Positions 27,002 to 35,473 are shown, counted from the first letter of the stretch. The stretch is DNA of 64,000 nt from Bacillus sp. 2205SS5-2 (GCF_037024155.1 NZ_JAYKTS010000003.1:178449-242448), one strand, 5' to 3'. The notes: generated from the sequence alone by a model not told the origin. Translations and numbers: made by a program.

Positions 27002-27721
27002 ATGAAAAAAATCATGGTAACGGGAGCATCGAGAGGATTAGGTAGAGCACTTACATTGGCATTCGCAAAAGAAGGTTTTCAGTTGGCGATTTGCGCTAGA
27101 GGTGAAGAAGCGCTCCTAAAAGTAAAAAAAGAAGCAGAAGAGCTTGGTGCGAAAAAAGTGATTGCGATTAAAGCTGATATAGCGAATCCACGTGATGTAG
27201 AAAGGTTTGTGTCTATTGTAGAATTTAGTTTTGGAGAAATTGATGTATTGATTAATAATGCTTCTATTTTCGGACCAGGTCCTACGCTGTTGGGAGATTA
27301 TAGCGCTAAAGAATTTATGAATGTATTGAATGTTAATGTCATGAATCCATTTTTGCTAACGAAGCGAGTCCTCCCTGGAATGCTTATCAAAGATACAGGT
27401 GTGATCCTTAATATTACTTCTGAAGCTGGTCGTACTGGCTTTGCGGAATGGGGAGCATACGGCGTTTCGAAATTTGCTTTAGAAGGTTTAACCCAAATAT
27501 GGGCAGATGAATTAGATGGTACGAATATTAGGATGAATTTGGTTGATCCAGGTGAAATGGATACAGAAATGCATGATCGTGCAGTGCCAAATTGCGATTA
27601 TGATCTGGCTAAACCAGCCGATGTAGTGGATGTATTCTTATATTTAATATCAGAAAAAGCAATAGGGGTTTCTGGTAAACGTTTTCTTGCCCAGTCATTT
27701 AGGTGGGAGGAGGTTGAATAG
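27002..27721 (+). CDS. Short-chain dehydrogenase/reductase
   Basis: A 239-residue classical SDR. The cofactor motif is TGASRGLG, the NNAS block follows as VLINNASIFG, and the catalytic Ser-Tyr-Lys are in ITSEAGRTG and YGVSKFA. It uses NAD(P) to reduce or oxidise an unknown alcohol/ketone. Its stop codon overlaps the GTG of the next gene by one base (TAGTG), so the three genes SDR, QueA-like and VOC form one tightly coupled operon. ATG follows GGGAGAAGG. Confidence 0.9.
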   Translation: MKKIMVTGASRGLGRALTLAFAKEGFQLAICARGEEALLKVKKEAEELGAKKVIAIKADIANPRDVERFVSIVEFSFGEIDVLINNASIFGPGPTLLGDYSAKEFMNVLNVNVMNPFLLTKRVLPGMLIKDTGVILNITSEAGRTGFAEWGAYGVSKFALEGLTQIWADELDGTNIRMNLVDPGEMDTEMHDRAVPNCDYDLAKPADVVDVFLYLISEKAIGVSGKRFLAQSFRWEEVE

Positions 27722-28752
27722 TGAATACTTTGACAAATTCTTTTCGTATACCTTCCTATTTAAATGCGACAGTACCTGCAGAAATGATCAGAGGATATCG
27801 GGATGATGTTCGCTTATTGGTATTGGATTCAGAATCAGGAAACACTACTCATGCTAGATTTTGCGAGCTAGGAAATTTTTTGAAAAAGGGGGATTTGCTT
27901 CTTTTTAATAATAGCCGAACCATACCAGCTGTGTTAGAGGGGGAGAAAATAAAAATACACTTATCAAGAAAGAGGGAAGATGAAACATGGGAAGGCCTGG
28001 TAATCTATGAAGGAGAAGACAAAGGTGCTGAGAATTCATTTTTACTTCAGGGGAATCTTACAGGTAGAATTATTGGAAACGGAAGTGAACATCCACTTAA
28101 GATAATTTCTTTTTCAATGGAGGGCGAAGCGTTTATTAATCATTTGTATACGTATGGAGCCCCTATTCGCTATGAATATATTCAATCTCAATGGTCACTT
28201 GATGCCTATCAAACGGTTTTTGCTTCTGTACCTGGATCAGTTGAAATGCCTTCTGCGGGGAGGGCCTTTTCTTGGAGATTGCTCGAACAATTAAAAGCCC
28301 AGGGAATAAATTTCGCTTTTTTATCTTTGCATACCGGGCTTAGTTATTATGGAGAAGATCAATGGCCAAACCCTACTAAACATCCAGAAAGTTTTGAAAT
28401 ACCACTGGAAACAGAAAAGCTAGTAAATGAAACGAAAAAGAGAGGTGGACGAGTCATTGCTGTAGGTACCACAGTAGTAAGAGCCATTGAATCAGCGAGA
28501 CATGTAGGCGATGAAATACAGGCAGGGAAAGGACTAACCACTCTCTATATTAACGAAGGATACGACTTAAACGTTGTAGATGGCTTGTTGACAGGATTTC
28601 ATGAACCGGAAGCAAGTCATTTGCATCTTCTCACCTCCTTAATTAAGGAGAAGCAATTGATGGCGTCCTATCAAGAGGCATTAAGTCAAGGATATTTGTG
28701 GCATGAATTTGGTGATGTGAATCTCATTATCTCACAGAGTGTGCCAAAATGA
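27721..28752 (+). CDS. QueA-like S-adenosylmethionine:tRNA ribosyltransferase-isomerase paralog
   Basis: A 343-residue protein of the QueA family. QueA transfers and isomerises the ribose of SAM onto preQ1 in tRNA. Family blocks seen are LLLFNNSRTIPAVLEG, LDAYQTVFASVPGSVEMPSAG, FAFLSLHTGLSYYG, GGRVIAVGTTVVRAIES and VVDGLLTGFHEPEASHL. It differs from canonical QueA: the middle His-rich block reads KHPESFEI instead of a H-x-M-H-x-E form, and the N-terminal half is shortened. It sits between an SDR and a glyoxalase-type gene with overlapping ends, not next to tgt or ruvB as true queA does. It may therefore be a paralog with a changed substrate. Family call firm, function open. Confidence 0.75.
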   Translation: MNTLTNSFRIPSYLNATVPAEMIRGYRDDVRLLVLDSESGNTTHARFCELGNFLKKGDLLLFNNSRTIPAVLEGEKIKIHLSRKREDETWEGLVIYEGEDKGAENSFLLQGNLTGRIIGNGSEHPLKIISFSMEGEAFINHLYTYGAPIRYEYIQSQWSLDAYQTVFASVPGSVEMPSAGRAFSWRLLEQLKAQGINFAFLSLHTGLSYYGEDQWPNPTKHPESFEIPLETEKLVNETKKRGGRVIAVGTTVVRAIESARHVGDEIQAGKGLTTLYINEGYDLNVVDGLLTGFHEPEASHLHLLTSLIKEKQLMASYQEALSQGYLWHEFGDVNLIISQSVPK

Positions 28753-29096
28753 ATATACATCATATTGGTATACTCGTGGAAAACATCGAAGCTTCAATGA
28801 GTTTTTATCTGAATTTTGGGTTTGAAGAAATGAGTAAGTTTAGGTTCAAAGGTGAACAGATTGTGCTCATGAGCAATGGCGGTGCGATTCTGGAGCTGAT
28901 TTTAGAAACAAAATGCAAGAATCATCATCATTTTTGCTTAGAAGTGGAATCCATTGATCATTGGCTAACTCATTTAGCTAAAGTAAATATTGCACCTATT
29001 GAAGGACCATATGCCTTAAATAATGGCTGGAACATTGTTTTTTTTCAAGGATTGGATGGTGAGGTAATTGAATTACTTGAGAAAAGAAAATTGTAG
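28749..29096 (+). CDS. VOC (glyoxalase/bleomycin resistance) family protein
   Basis: A 115-residue single vicinal-oxygen-chelate domain, starting IHHIGILVENIEASMSFYLNFGF and ending VIELLEK, with a His at the start and a Glu at the end in the usual metal positions. Its ATG overlaps the stop of the QueA-like gene by four bases (ATGA), showing translational coupling. The enzymatic role is unknown; it may process the product or substrate of the two preceding enzymes. Confidence 0.85.
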   Translation: MNIHHIGILVENIEASMSFYLNFGFEEMSKFRFKGEQIVLMSNGGAILELILETKCKNHHHFCLEVESIDHWLTHLAKVNIAPIEGPYALNNGWNIVFFQGLDGEVIELLEKRKL

Positions 29097-29124
29097 AAAA
29101 TAGCTGGATTTTTGAACAGGTGTA

Positions 29125-29244
29125 ATCACCTAGGGATTTATTAATTTCTTTAAGGGAATTAGCCAAACCGATAGTGCATGAAGTTCTTAATCCTCTCACT
29201 GAGGTAAAGGGATTTTTACAACTAATAGTTTGGTTTTTTAGTTA
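29125..29244 (+). pseudogene. Fragment of a sensor histidine kinase (HisKA box)
   Basis: The plus-strand frame with GAA at 29156 reads ELAKPIVHEVLNPLTEVKGF and continues LQLIVWFFS before a TAA. This is a clear match to the phosphoacceptor H-box of PAS/HisKA kinases (compare GELAAGIAHEIRNPLTSLKG in the kinase at 22690). No PAS domain precedes it and no ATPase domain follows, so it is the remnant of a deleted kinase gene. Confidence 0.6.
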
Positions 29245-29407
29245 AATCGCTAAATTAAATTAAAAATTATTCGGCTTTAAGAATGGTCAATTTAGGTATG
29301 TCCCAGCCTCTTCTTTTTTCTGGATATTAATAATCACTCTCTTTCAATATAAAGACAGTAATATTTTCAGTTGACTTGCTAAAAAGGGGCATGTTATATA
29401 ACTTAGA

Positions 29408-29525
29408 AAGTTTAGGGCGACTTCGAATAGGTAGTAAGTATGAGACTGATAACGCTTCACTATCAATGACAGAACTTTCGCCTTTAAACAACAGATGCAT
29501 GCAGGATTAGGGCGAGCCCCTGCCT
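29408..29525 (+). ncRNA. Candidate structured RNA or attenuator upstream of the helicase gene
   Basis: Several paired segments lie close together: GTTTAGGGCGA near 29410 with TTCGCCTTTAAAC near 29478, an inner TGATA/TATCA hairpin, and a final GCAGG...CCTGC stem with inner GGG/CCC followed by TTTT (about 29497-29522). A folded element ending in a terminator just before a gene is what a riboswitch or attenuator looks like, but I recognise no known class. Confidence 0.35.
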
Positions 29526-29594
29526 TTTGTGGTATCTAAATATATTTTTATCCTGTTATAATGGAAACAAACATTCGTATTAGGTGATGATTTT

Positions 29595-31895
29595 ATGAAG
29601 ATGAAAGTAGCGGTTCGGTCGTTAGTGGAATATGTTTTTCGTAGTGGGAGCATTGATGCAAGGTTTCGTTCTTCCAACACATTGACGGAGGGAACAAGAC
29701 TACATCAAAAGGTGCAAAAGAAATATGAGGAAACAGCAGAAGTAGAATACTTATTAAAAGAGGATCTTCATTGTGAAGGAATATCGTTTTCGGTAGAAGG
29801 GCGGTGTGATGGGGTTCTTTATCCTGCTGGAAAGGTAGTGATTGATGAAATTAAATCAACACGAAGAGATCTGCATACTATCGAAGAGAATGACTATCCT
29901 GTTCACTGGGCACAGGGGAAATTTTATGCTTATATGTATGCGAAGCAAAATCAACTCGATGGATTGAACGTTCAGCTTACGTATATTCATGTAGATTCTG
30001 AAGAAATTAAACAATTTCAAGTTCATTATTCCTTCTCTGAGCTCTGTAATTTTGTGCAAGAGGTAGTCAGGAAATATGTTCCTTTTGCTCACTGGAAGCT
30101 CACTCACATTGAGGAAAGACAAAAAAGTATTCAGACTCTATCATTTCCTTTTTCTTCTTTCAGAAAGAATCAACGGCAATTAGCCGGTGCTGTATTTAAA
30201 GTGGTGAAAGAAGGAAAAAATTTATTCGCTAATGCGCCAACAGGAACTGGAAAAACCATTTCGACGCTTTTTCCAACTGTAAAAGCGATGGGTGAGGGGC
30301 ATATTGAGCGCTTCTTTTATTTGACCGCAAAAACAATAACGAGAACGACAGCAGAAGAAACGTTGGCTCTACTAGAGGCAGAAGGATTAAAATCAAAAAT
30401 TGTGACGATAACTGCTAAAGACAAAATGTGCTTCAAAGAAAAAACACTTTGTCATAAAGAGTATTGTGAATTCGCTGCTGACTATTATGACAAAATCAAT
30501 GAGGCAATACTAGATATTCTAGCCAATGAACAAGCTTTAACGCGGTCTGTGATTGAACAATATGCATTGAAGCATCGAGTTTGTCCGTTTGAATTTTCTC
30601 TTGATTTAGCATATAGTGCCGATGGAATTATTTGTGATTATAATTATATTTTTGATCCTCGTGCTTCATTAAAGCGCTTGTGGGAAGAACAAAAAAAGAG
30701 CACGACCCTTTTAGTAGACGAGGCTCATAATCTTGTGGATCGTGGACGGGAAATGTTTTCGGCAAGTCTTCGAAAATCGGTTTTTTTAGATTTGAGACGG
30801 TCTTATCAACATCAAAATAAACCATTAGCAAACACTGCTAAAGAGATAAACACCTATTTTATTAGTATCAGAAAGCAGTGTGAAAATCGTGGGACCTATT
30901 TGAGAAAAGAAAAAGATGAAGCTTTGTATGAGCTGTTATTGAAATTTAGAACAGAAGCAGAAAGAGTGCTTCCGTTCTATTCAGAAGAGACAGCGTATGG
31001 AATGTTGTTAGAAACGTATTTTGAAGTTACTCGCTTTTTACGTATTTTTGAATTGAGTGAAAAAGGTCATGTGTTTTATGCAGAGGATCAGCGCAAGGAA
31101 GTTGTGGTGAAATTATTCTGTTTGGATCCCTCTACTTCATTAGCTTCTGTTCGAAAAGGATTTAAGTCGACCGTGTACTTTTCTGCCACGTTGCAACCAA
31201 GCGCGTACTTTCTTCATATGCTTGGGGGGAGTGAAGAAGACTTTACACTAAAAATTCTTTCTCCTTTTGATAAGGACAAGCTGGATGTATCTATTCAATC
31301 ACTATCGACAAGATATCAACACAGGGCAGCTTCGGTAAAGGCCATCGTAAATACAATTCAGAAAGAGTTGAGATCAAAAGCTGGCAACTACTTAGTGTTT
31401 TTCCCGTCGTATGCTTATATGAATTTAGTGTGGGAGGCAGTACCTGAAGAAGATTCCTATACGAAGATTTTGCAGTCAAATCGGATGACAGAGAATGAAC
31501 GGGAACAGTATTTATCTTCTTTTGTACAAAAGCCAACCAAAGCTCATATTGGGTTTGCCGTCCTCGGCGGAGTCTTTTCAGAAGGAATTGATTTAACAAG
31601 AGATCGATTGATCGGTGTTATGGTAGTAGGAGTCGGGCTCCCCATGTTGAGCTTGGAACGAGATTTGATTATGAACTATTTCAATGAAAAAGAAACAAAT
31701 GGCTTTCATTATTCTTATACCTATCCTGGTATGAATAAAATTCTTCAAGCAGGAGGGCGTTTAATCAGGACAGAAGAGGATTCGGGGAGATTAATCTTAA
31801 TGGATGATCGTTTTTTAACAAAAACTTATCAAGACTTATTACCTGCTGAATGGCGAGATTTTCGTAATTATTCGAAACACTTCGAAGGAAAATGA
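29595..31895 (+). CDS. DinG/XPD-type Fe-S helicase with N-terminal PD-(D/E)XK nuclease-like domain
   Basis: A 766-residue superfamily 2 helicase. The first 190 residues look like a Cas4/RecB-type nuclease domain: VEGRCDGVLYPAGKVVIDEIKST carries the Asp and the Glu-x-Lys. Then Walker A (NAPTGTGKTIS, about residue 215), four Fe-S cluster cysteines between it and the DEAH box (KMC, TLC, EYC, RVC), DEAH in LLVDEAHNL, and late motifs VFSEGIDLTRDRLIGV and QAGGRLIRTEEDSG. It should be a 5'-3' DNA helicase in repair or replication with nuclease-like function. An accessory Cas4-type Cys cluster is not seen in the first domain. ATG follows AGGTGAT. Stand-alone gene. Confidence 0.88.
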   Translation: MKMKVAVRSLVEYVFRSGSIDARFRSSNTLTEGTRLHQKVQKKYEETAEVEYLLKEDLHCEGISFSVEGRCDGVLYPAGKVVIDEIKSTRRDLHTIEENDYPVHWAQGKFYAYMYAKQNQLDGLNVQLTYIHVDSEEIKQFQVHYSFSELCNFVQEVVRKYVPFAHWKLTHIEERQKSIQTLSFPFSSFRKNQRQLAGAVFKVVKEGKNLFANAPTGTGKTISTLFPTVKAMGEGHIERFFYLTAKTITRTTAEETLALLEAEGLKSKIVTITAKDKMCFKEKTLCHKEYCEFAADYYDKINEAILDILANEQALTRSVIEQYALKHRVCPFEFSLDLAYSADGIICDYNYIFDPRASLKRLWEEQKKSTTLLVDEAHNLVDRGREMFSASLRKSVFLDLRRSYQHQNKPLANTAKEINTYFISIRKQCENRGTYLRKEKDEALYELLLKFRTEAERVLPFYSEETAYGMLLETYFEVTRFLRIFELSEKGHVFYAEDQRKEVVVKLFCLDPSTSLASVRKGFKSTVYFSATLQPSAYFLHMLGGSEEDFTLKILSPFDKDKLDVSIQSLSTRYQHRAASVKAIVNTIQKELRSKAGNYLVFFPSYAYMNLVWEAVPEEDSYTKILQSNRMTENEREQYLSSFVQKPTKAHIGFAVLGGVFSEGIDLTRDRLIGVMVVGVGLPMLSLERDLIMNYFNEKETNGFHYSYTYPGMNKILQAGGRLIRTEEDSGRLILMDDRFLTKTYQDLLPAEWRDFRNYSKHFEGK

Positions 31896-32017
31896 ATAAA
31901 TAAGGGCTAACTCCGGTCATTCGAATGTGTAGATGTACGCCATTGATTGGATTTATTATTGGATGTATAAAAACACCTTCTTCCTCTAAAAATAGCAGAG
32001 GATGGGAGGTGTGATGA

Positions 32018-32260
32018 ATGGCAAAAGTAGGAGTTGAACAATCGCTCACAAATGTAATGGATGCCCTCAGACAACAAGGTCACCAAGTAGTAGAACTAAA
32101 TCAAGAAGTTGATGCACAAGGCTGCGAATGTTGTGTGGTATCTGGATTGGATTCAAATGTCTCGGGAGTTCAAACTGCGGTAACAAAAGCTTCTGTGATA
32201 GAAGCCAAAGGTTTGAGCACAGATGAGGTGTGTCAGGAAGTGCAATCTAGAATGCCGTAA
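32018..32260 (+). CDS. ykuS: UPF0180 family protein YkuS
   Basis: An 80-residue protein matching YkuS over its full length: [20 protein letters not shown], the [16 protein letters not shown] centre and [20 protein letters not shown]. The family has no established function. The CxCC cysteines are conserved and might bind metal or form disulfides. ATG follows GGGAGGTGTG, and a terminator follows within 12 bases. Confidence 0.92.
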   Translation: MAKVGVEQSLTNVMDALRQQGHQVVELNQEVDAQGCECCVVSGLDSNVSGVQTAVTKASVIEAKGLSTDEVCQEVQSRMP

Positions 32261-32271
32261 TAAAATAAAAA

Positions 32272-32296
32272 AGCCTGAGAGAATCAGGCTTTTTAC
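32272..32296 (+). terminator. Terminator of ykuS
   Basis: AGCCTGA/TCAGGCT with a 5-base loop, A-rich upstream and T-rich downstream; could act on both strands between convergent genes. Confidence 0.88.
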
Positions 32297-32381
32297 TGTC
32301 TTCACTAACCCATTTCTAGTGTCAGAAAAATAATAACTTCACCCAAAATAACACTCCAAAAAACAGAAGCCAAAATCCCCT

Positions 32382-33302
32382 TTACACAATCGGATCAAAG
32401 TAAAGAAGTTGATCTCGAACTGAACTATCTTTTCCAGTATCATAGGAGACATTTTTTATTTTGTCTTTTAGTTCAGAGAGGATGCCCAAATCATCTTTTA
32501 ACCAGTATTCTTGGACTTGCAAAAGAATTTCTTTACCCTCATGAAGTGCTTCTTCGAAAAGCTCTAAAAAGGAAGAACAACTTGTTTCCTGATCATCAGT
32601 TGGATGTAGCCATTCTAGCTTTTTTTCATTTAAATAATCTGCTTTTGGAAAGCTTTTTCGGTGGGAAAACGGAGTGATTTTCCCAAAAAGTAATTTGTTT
32701 TTTAGTCCAGAAGGATCATGGAAAAAGGTGAATGCTTTAAGCATATCTTGGTAGGATTCATTAACAAAATGAGTTGGAATATTAGTTAAGCTGTCTGGGA
32801 AGTGTATTTTTATTAATTGTTGTAAAAAGGATTCTAGGGAATCTAAAATTGTTTTTCCTACATATATTTGTTTATAAGCGGGATGTTCCCATGTGTCGAG
32901 GTGGCGTATACGTTTCACCATCAACGTGTCAATCGTCGTTTCTAGAAGCTGATGCTTATATCTCTCTTCTCCGGATCGATAAATAATATAGGGGTGAGTT
33001 GTTCGGTCAAGAATATGATGCGTTATAAATCCTAAAATATAGGCATTTATGCGCGAATCTATAGCCTTTTTTCCTTCCATAATCATGTTCATCAAGAATG
33101 GACCGCAATGCTGATAATGAATGTTTAAACCAATTTGTGGAACGGTAGACTTCTTCCAAGGCCAAAAATTGTGATAAAAGAAGGGGTCTGGTCCTTGGGA
33201 ACCATAACGGTAATAAGCTTGTTCTTCCTTAGAAAAAGAAAGTAAAGGAAGTTCATCTGAAAGTTTTTCGGCAAAAATAATATGAGTCCAAATATTTGGC
33301 AT
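32382..33302 (-). CDS. Zinc-dependent phospholipase C family protein
   Basis: A 306-residue all-helical protein of the bacterial zinc-dependent phospholipase C-like family. Metal-site elements are visible: the N-terminal MPNIWTHIIFAEKL, RYGSQGPDPFFY, and GFITHHILDRTTHPYI, with His and Asp in the expected spacings. There is no signal peptide, which is unusual for a true secreted PLC but normal for the many intracellular relatives annotated in Bacillaceae. Substrate unknown. AAGGAG is 8 bases before the ATG. Confidence 0.82.
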   Translation of the reverse strand: MPNIWTHIIFAEKLSDELPLLSFSKEEQAYYRYGSQGPDPFFYHNFWPWKKSTVPQIGLNIHYQHCGPFLMNMIMEGKKAIDSRINAYILGFITHHILDRTTHPYIIYRSGEERYKHQLLETTIDTLMVKRIRHLDTWEHPAYKQIYVGKTILDSLESFLQQLIKIHFPDSLTNIPTHFVNESYQDMLKAFTFFHDPSGLKNKLLFGKITPFSHRKSFPKADYLNEKKLEWLHPTDDQETSCSSFLELFEEALHEGKEILLQVQEYWLKDDLGILSELKDKIKNVSYDTGKDSSVRDQLLYFDPIV

Positions 33303-33565
33303 GTGTTCAACTCCTTCTCATACAATCTTACAAGAGAAATGTATCATAGTTCCAGTTAATTTGGTGAAACAACTATTTACAAGCGGGTAAGGTTTTACTT
33401 TACCTCAACTAATTGTAATGGTAGGTGTAATGAAAGACGTACTATCAATGATTGAATGGTAATAAAAAAAAGAGTGAAAAATGGGGTATATTCTTTGGGA
33501 TAAACCTTGTGAATAGAAAAAAACAGGCATTATGCCTTTTTTTTAGGATAGCCGTCAATTCAACT

Positions 33566-33760
33566 AATCAGCGCCTCAGGGTCAGTCCCAGTCTTATGCA
33601 GGTCGCCGGTAAACGGGCGCCTTACGCTTTTCAAGAGTCTAGCTTCAGGCGCCACCGGCTCGAGGTCATAAGCCAGGCCCTGTCATGAGGCAAAGAACGC
33701 CTCAGGGTCAGTCCCAGTCTTATGCAGGTCGCCGGTAAACGGGCGCCTTACGCTTTTCAT
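33566..33760. repeat. Family B2 composite with two identical 62-bp units
   Basis: The unit starting CGCCTCAGGGTCAGTCCCAG and ending GGGCGCCTTACGCTTTTCA occurs twice without a mismatch (33572-33633 and 33698-33759). Between them is another arm, TCTAGCTTCAGGCGCCACCG GCTCGAGG in two pieces, so each unit plus arm can fold as a hairpin. The second unit supplies the stop codon of the regulator gene next to it. It fills most of the gap 33303-33756. Confidence 0.88.
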
Positions 33761-34551
33761 TTTGTGTAAGGTTTTCCTTCTTCGACAAATTGTGTTAGGA
33801 ACCTACCTAATAATTCTTGCCAACCTGCTGCATGTTGTTGATGCCATTCTGGGTTTAAAAGTCCTGCAGCATGATGAGATAAGTAAAGGACCGTGGAATC
33901 GCCATTTTCCTTGAGACGATACGTATAAGCACTATTGACTGCTCCATGCATGCCAAGTACCCCGTTTAAACGAATCTCTTCATTTTCTTTGAGATAAGTG
34001 ACTGTTCCCCAAAGAGCACCTGATCCATCTTTTCCAGTTTCTAAGAAGCTTCCACCAATTGTGGGTTGAAACGAAAGTTTGGATGAGTCACCGCAAAGTC
34101 GGTATGCCCACCAAGAATCAATCTGAGTTGTTAACGCCTCAAATACCTTTTCCTTTGAAGCGTTAATCATAACCTCTTGCTCAATTTTAAATGAATCTAA
34201 TACTAAGCCTTCTTGTTCCATTGGAATCGCCCTTTCTTCTACTATATTCTTTAATAAGTGCAAGGATCTAGCGTCATTCTCTTGGTATTTGGAAACCCAT
34301 CTTTCCTGTAAATACTGTAAAGGAGTGGCATTGAGATAGTTTAATCTTGTTCGTCCTTCGCGCCGTATAGAAATCAATGAAGAGCTCTCTAATAAGTTGA
34401 GATGCTTCATGACGGCATATCGACTGACTTCAGGAAAAAAACTAATTAAATCCCCTGTTGTTTTTGGGCCATCCTTGATTAAATCAAGAATTTTCATTCT
34501 AATGGGATGACCGAGTGCTTTAAATAAAATGATTAGCTCCTTATCATCCAT
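33757..34551 (-). CDS. ArsR-type HTH fused to SRPBCC (AHSA1) domain
   Basis: About 264 residues. Residues 1-85 form an ArsR winged helix (LFKALGHPIRMKILDLIKDG, then SRYAVMKHLNLLESSSLISIRREGR); residues from about 125 on form an SRPBCC/AHSA1 domain (IEQEVMINASKEKVFEALT ... WWAYRLCG ... GGSFLETG). Such fusions are putative ligand-sensing repressors in which the SRPBCC pocket binds a hydrophobic molecule. The ATG at 34551 follows AAGGGTGA by 8 bases; a GTG 4 codons upstream is inside the site. It is divergent from the EAL gene at 34686. The stop codon lies in a repeat element, so the C-terminus may have been trimmed. Confidence 0.85.
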   Translation of the reverse strand: MDDKELIILFKALGHPIRMKILDLIKDGPKTTGDLISFFPEVSRYAVMKHLNLLESSSLISIRREGRTRLNYLNATPLQYLQERWVSKYQENDARSLHLLKNIVEERAIPMEQEGLVLDSFKIEQEVMINASKEKVFEALTTQIDSWWAYRLCGDSSKLSFQPTIGGSFLETGKDGSGALWGTVTYLKENEEIRLNGVLGMHGAVNSAYTYRLKENGDSTVLYLSHHAAGLLNPEWHQQHAAGWQELLGRFLTQFVEEGKPYTK

Positions 34552-34573
34552 GAAGTCTCTCACCCTTCTTATA

Positions 34574-34618
34574 TGTGACTAAAAGGTAACTTTTAATGTG
34601 TGACTTAATAGTAACATT
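34574..34618. promoter_or_regulatory. Tandem operator for the ArsR-SRPBCC regulator
   Basis: TGTGACTAAAAGGTAACTTT and TGTGACTTAATAGTAACATT are two copies of the same 20-bp site, 25 bp apart. Each is also an imperfect dyad (GTGAC ... GTAAC). They lie 23 bases upstream of the regulator start, in the divergent promoter region shared with the EAL gene, the place expected for autoregulation. Confidence 0.6.
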
Positions 34619-34685
34619 TTATTTCTACATCTTCAAGTTCTTTTCTTGATATACTTAAAGAAGATAGAGAAAAAGGGGGATTAGG

Positions 34686-35465
34686 ATGCTAAAATTACTA
34701 TTTTCTAAAAATAAATCGGATTGCAGTAAAATGATGGAAAGAGTTAGTTTTCTCTTAAAACATGAAGAAATTGAGACTTATGCTCAAAGTATTGTTTCAC
34801 TTCAAAATAAAGAAGTTTTAGCTTTCGAGTTGTTAAATCGTCCAAATTCTTCAACAGAATTTCACTCACCAGATCAATTTTATTCTTTTGCAGCTAGTCA
34901 TGGGCAAATTCATAAAGTGGACACTCATGTGTTAAAACTCGCCTTGAGGAGAGCATCATCTCATTCTCCACTAAAACAGCCACATTTTTTATTCGTCAAC
35001 ATACACTTATCCACCTTATTTTCGAAGGAATGGGAAGACTGTTTACCTGCAATCAAAAAGTCTTCTTCAAGGGTTGTTTTAGAGCTCTCTGAACGTGAAG
35101 GTCTTGAAGGGTATACAAAGCAACAAGTAATGAATCGGATGAAAACATTGAGAAGCTATGGGATGAAAATTGCTGTTAATGATATCGGTAAAGGCTACTC
35201 CGGGCTACACACCTTAAGTATGGTGCAACCTGACTTTGTGAAAATTGATCGTGAGCTGGTGAAAGATATTGAGTCAGATCCGTATCGTCAGTACATGATG
35301 ACGGCTTTAGTTCAGTATTGGTCTTCTCAAAATGTAGATATTATTGCAGAAGGAATCGAACGCGAAGAAGAAGCCACTTTCTTTCGTAATCTTGGTGTTC
35401 AATATGGTCAAGGTTACCTTTATCATAAACCAGAACGTATAACGAAAGAAATGGCGACAGTTTAA
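34686..35465 (+). CDS. EAL-domain protein, possibly inactive
   Basis: A 259-residue EAL domain protein with a 25-residue polar N-terminus and no sensor domain. The motifs are FELLNR for EAL, VNIHLSTL, LELSERE, VKIDREL, AEGIERE and YGQGYLYHKP. The DDFG metal motif reads NDIG (AVNDIGKG), so the first Asp, a metal ligand in active phosphodiesterases, is Asn. It may be catalytically weak and act as a c-di-GMP receptor. It is divergently transcribed from the ArsR-SRPBCC gene, whose operator could control both. Confidence 0.82.
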   Translation: MLKLLFSKNKSDCSKMMERVSFLLKHEEIETYAQSIVSLQNKEVLAFELLNRPNSSTEFHSPDQFYSFAASHGQIHKVDTHVLKLALRRASSHSPLKQPHFLFVNIHLSTLFSKEWEDCLPAIKKSSSRVVLELSEREGLEGYTKQQVMNRMKTLRSYGMKIAVNDIGKGYSGLHTLSMVQPDFVKIDRELVKDIESDPYRQYMMTALVQYWSSQNVDIIAEGIEREEEATFFRNLGVQYGQGYLYHKPERITKEMATV

Positions 35466-35473
35466 TAGAGTGA

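Noticed and set aside
33452..33688. 78-codon open frame
   Set aside because: Its second half is family B2 repeat and the first half has no recognisable domain.
33572..33759. CRISPR-like direct repeats
   Set aside because: Only two units, 62 bp long and palindromic, with no spacer array and no cas genes.
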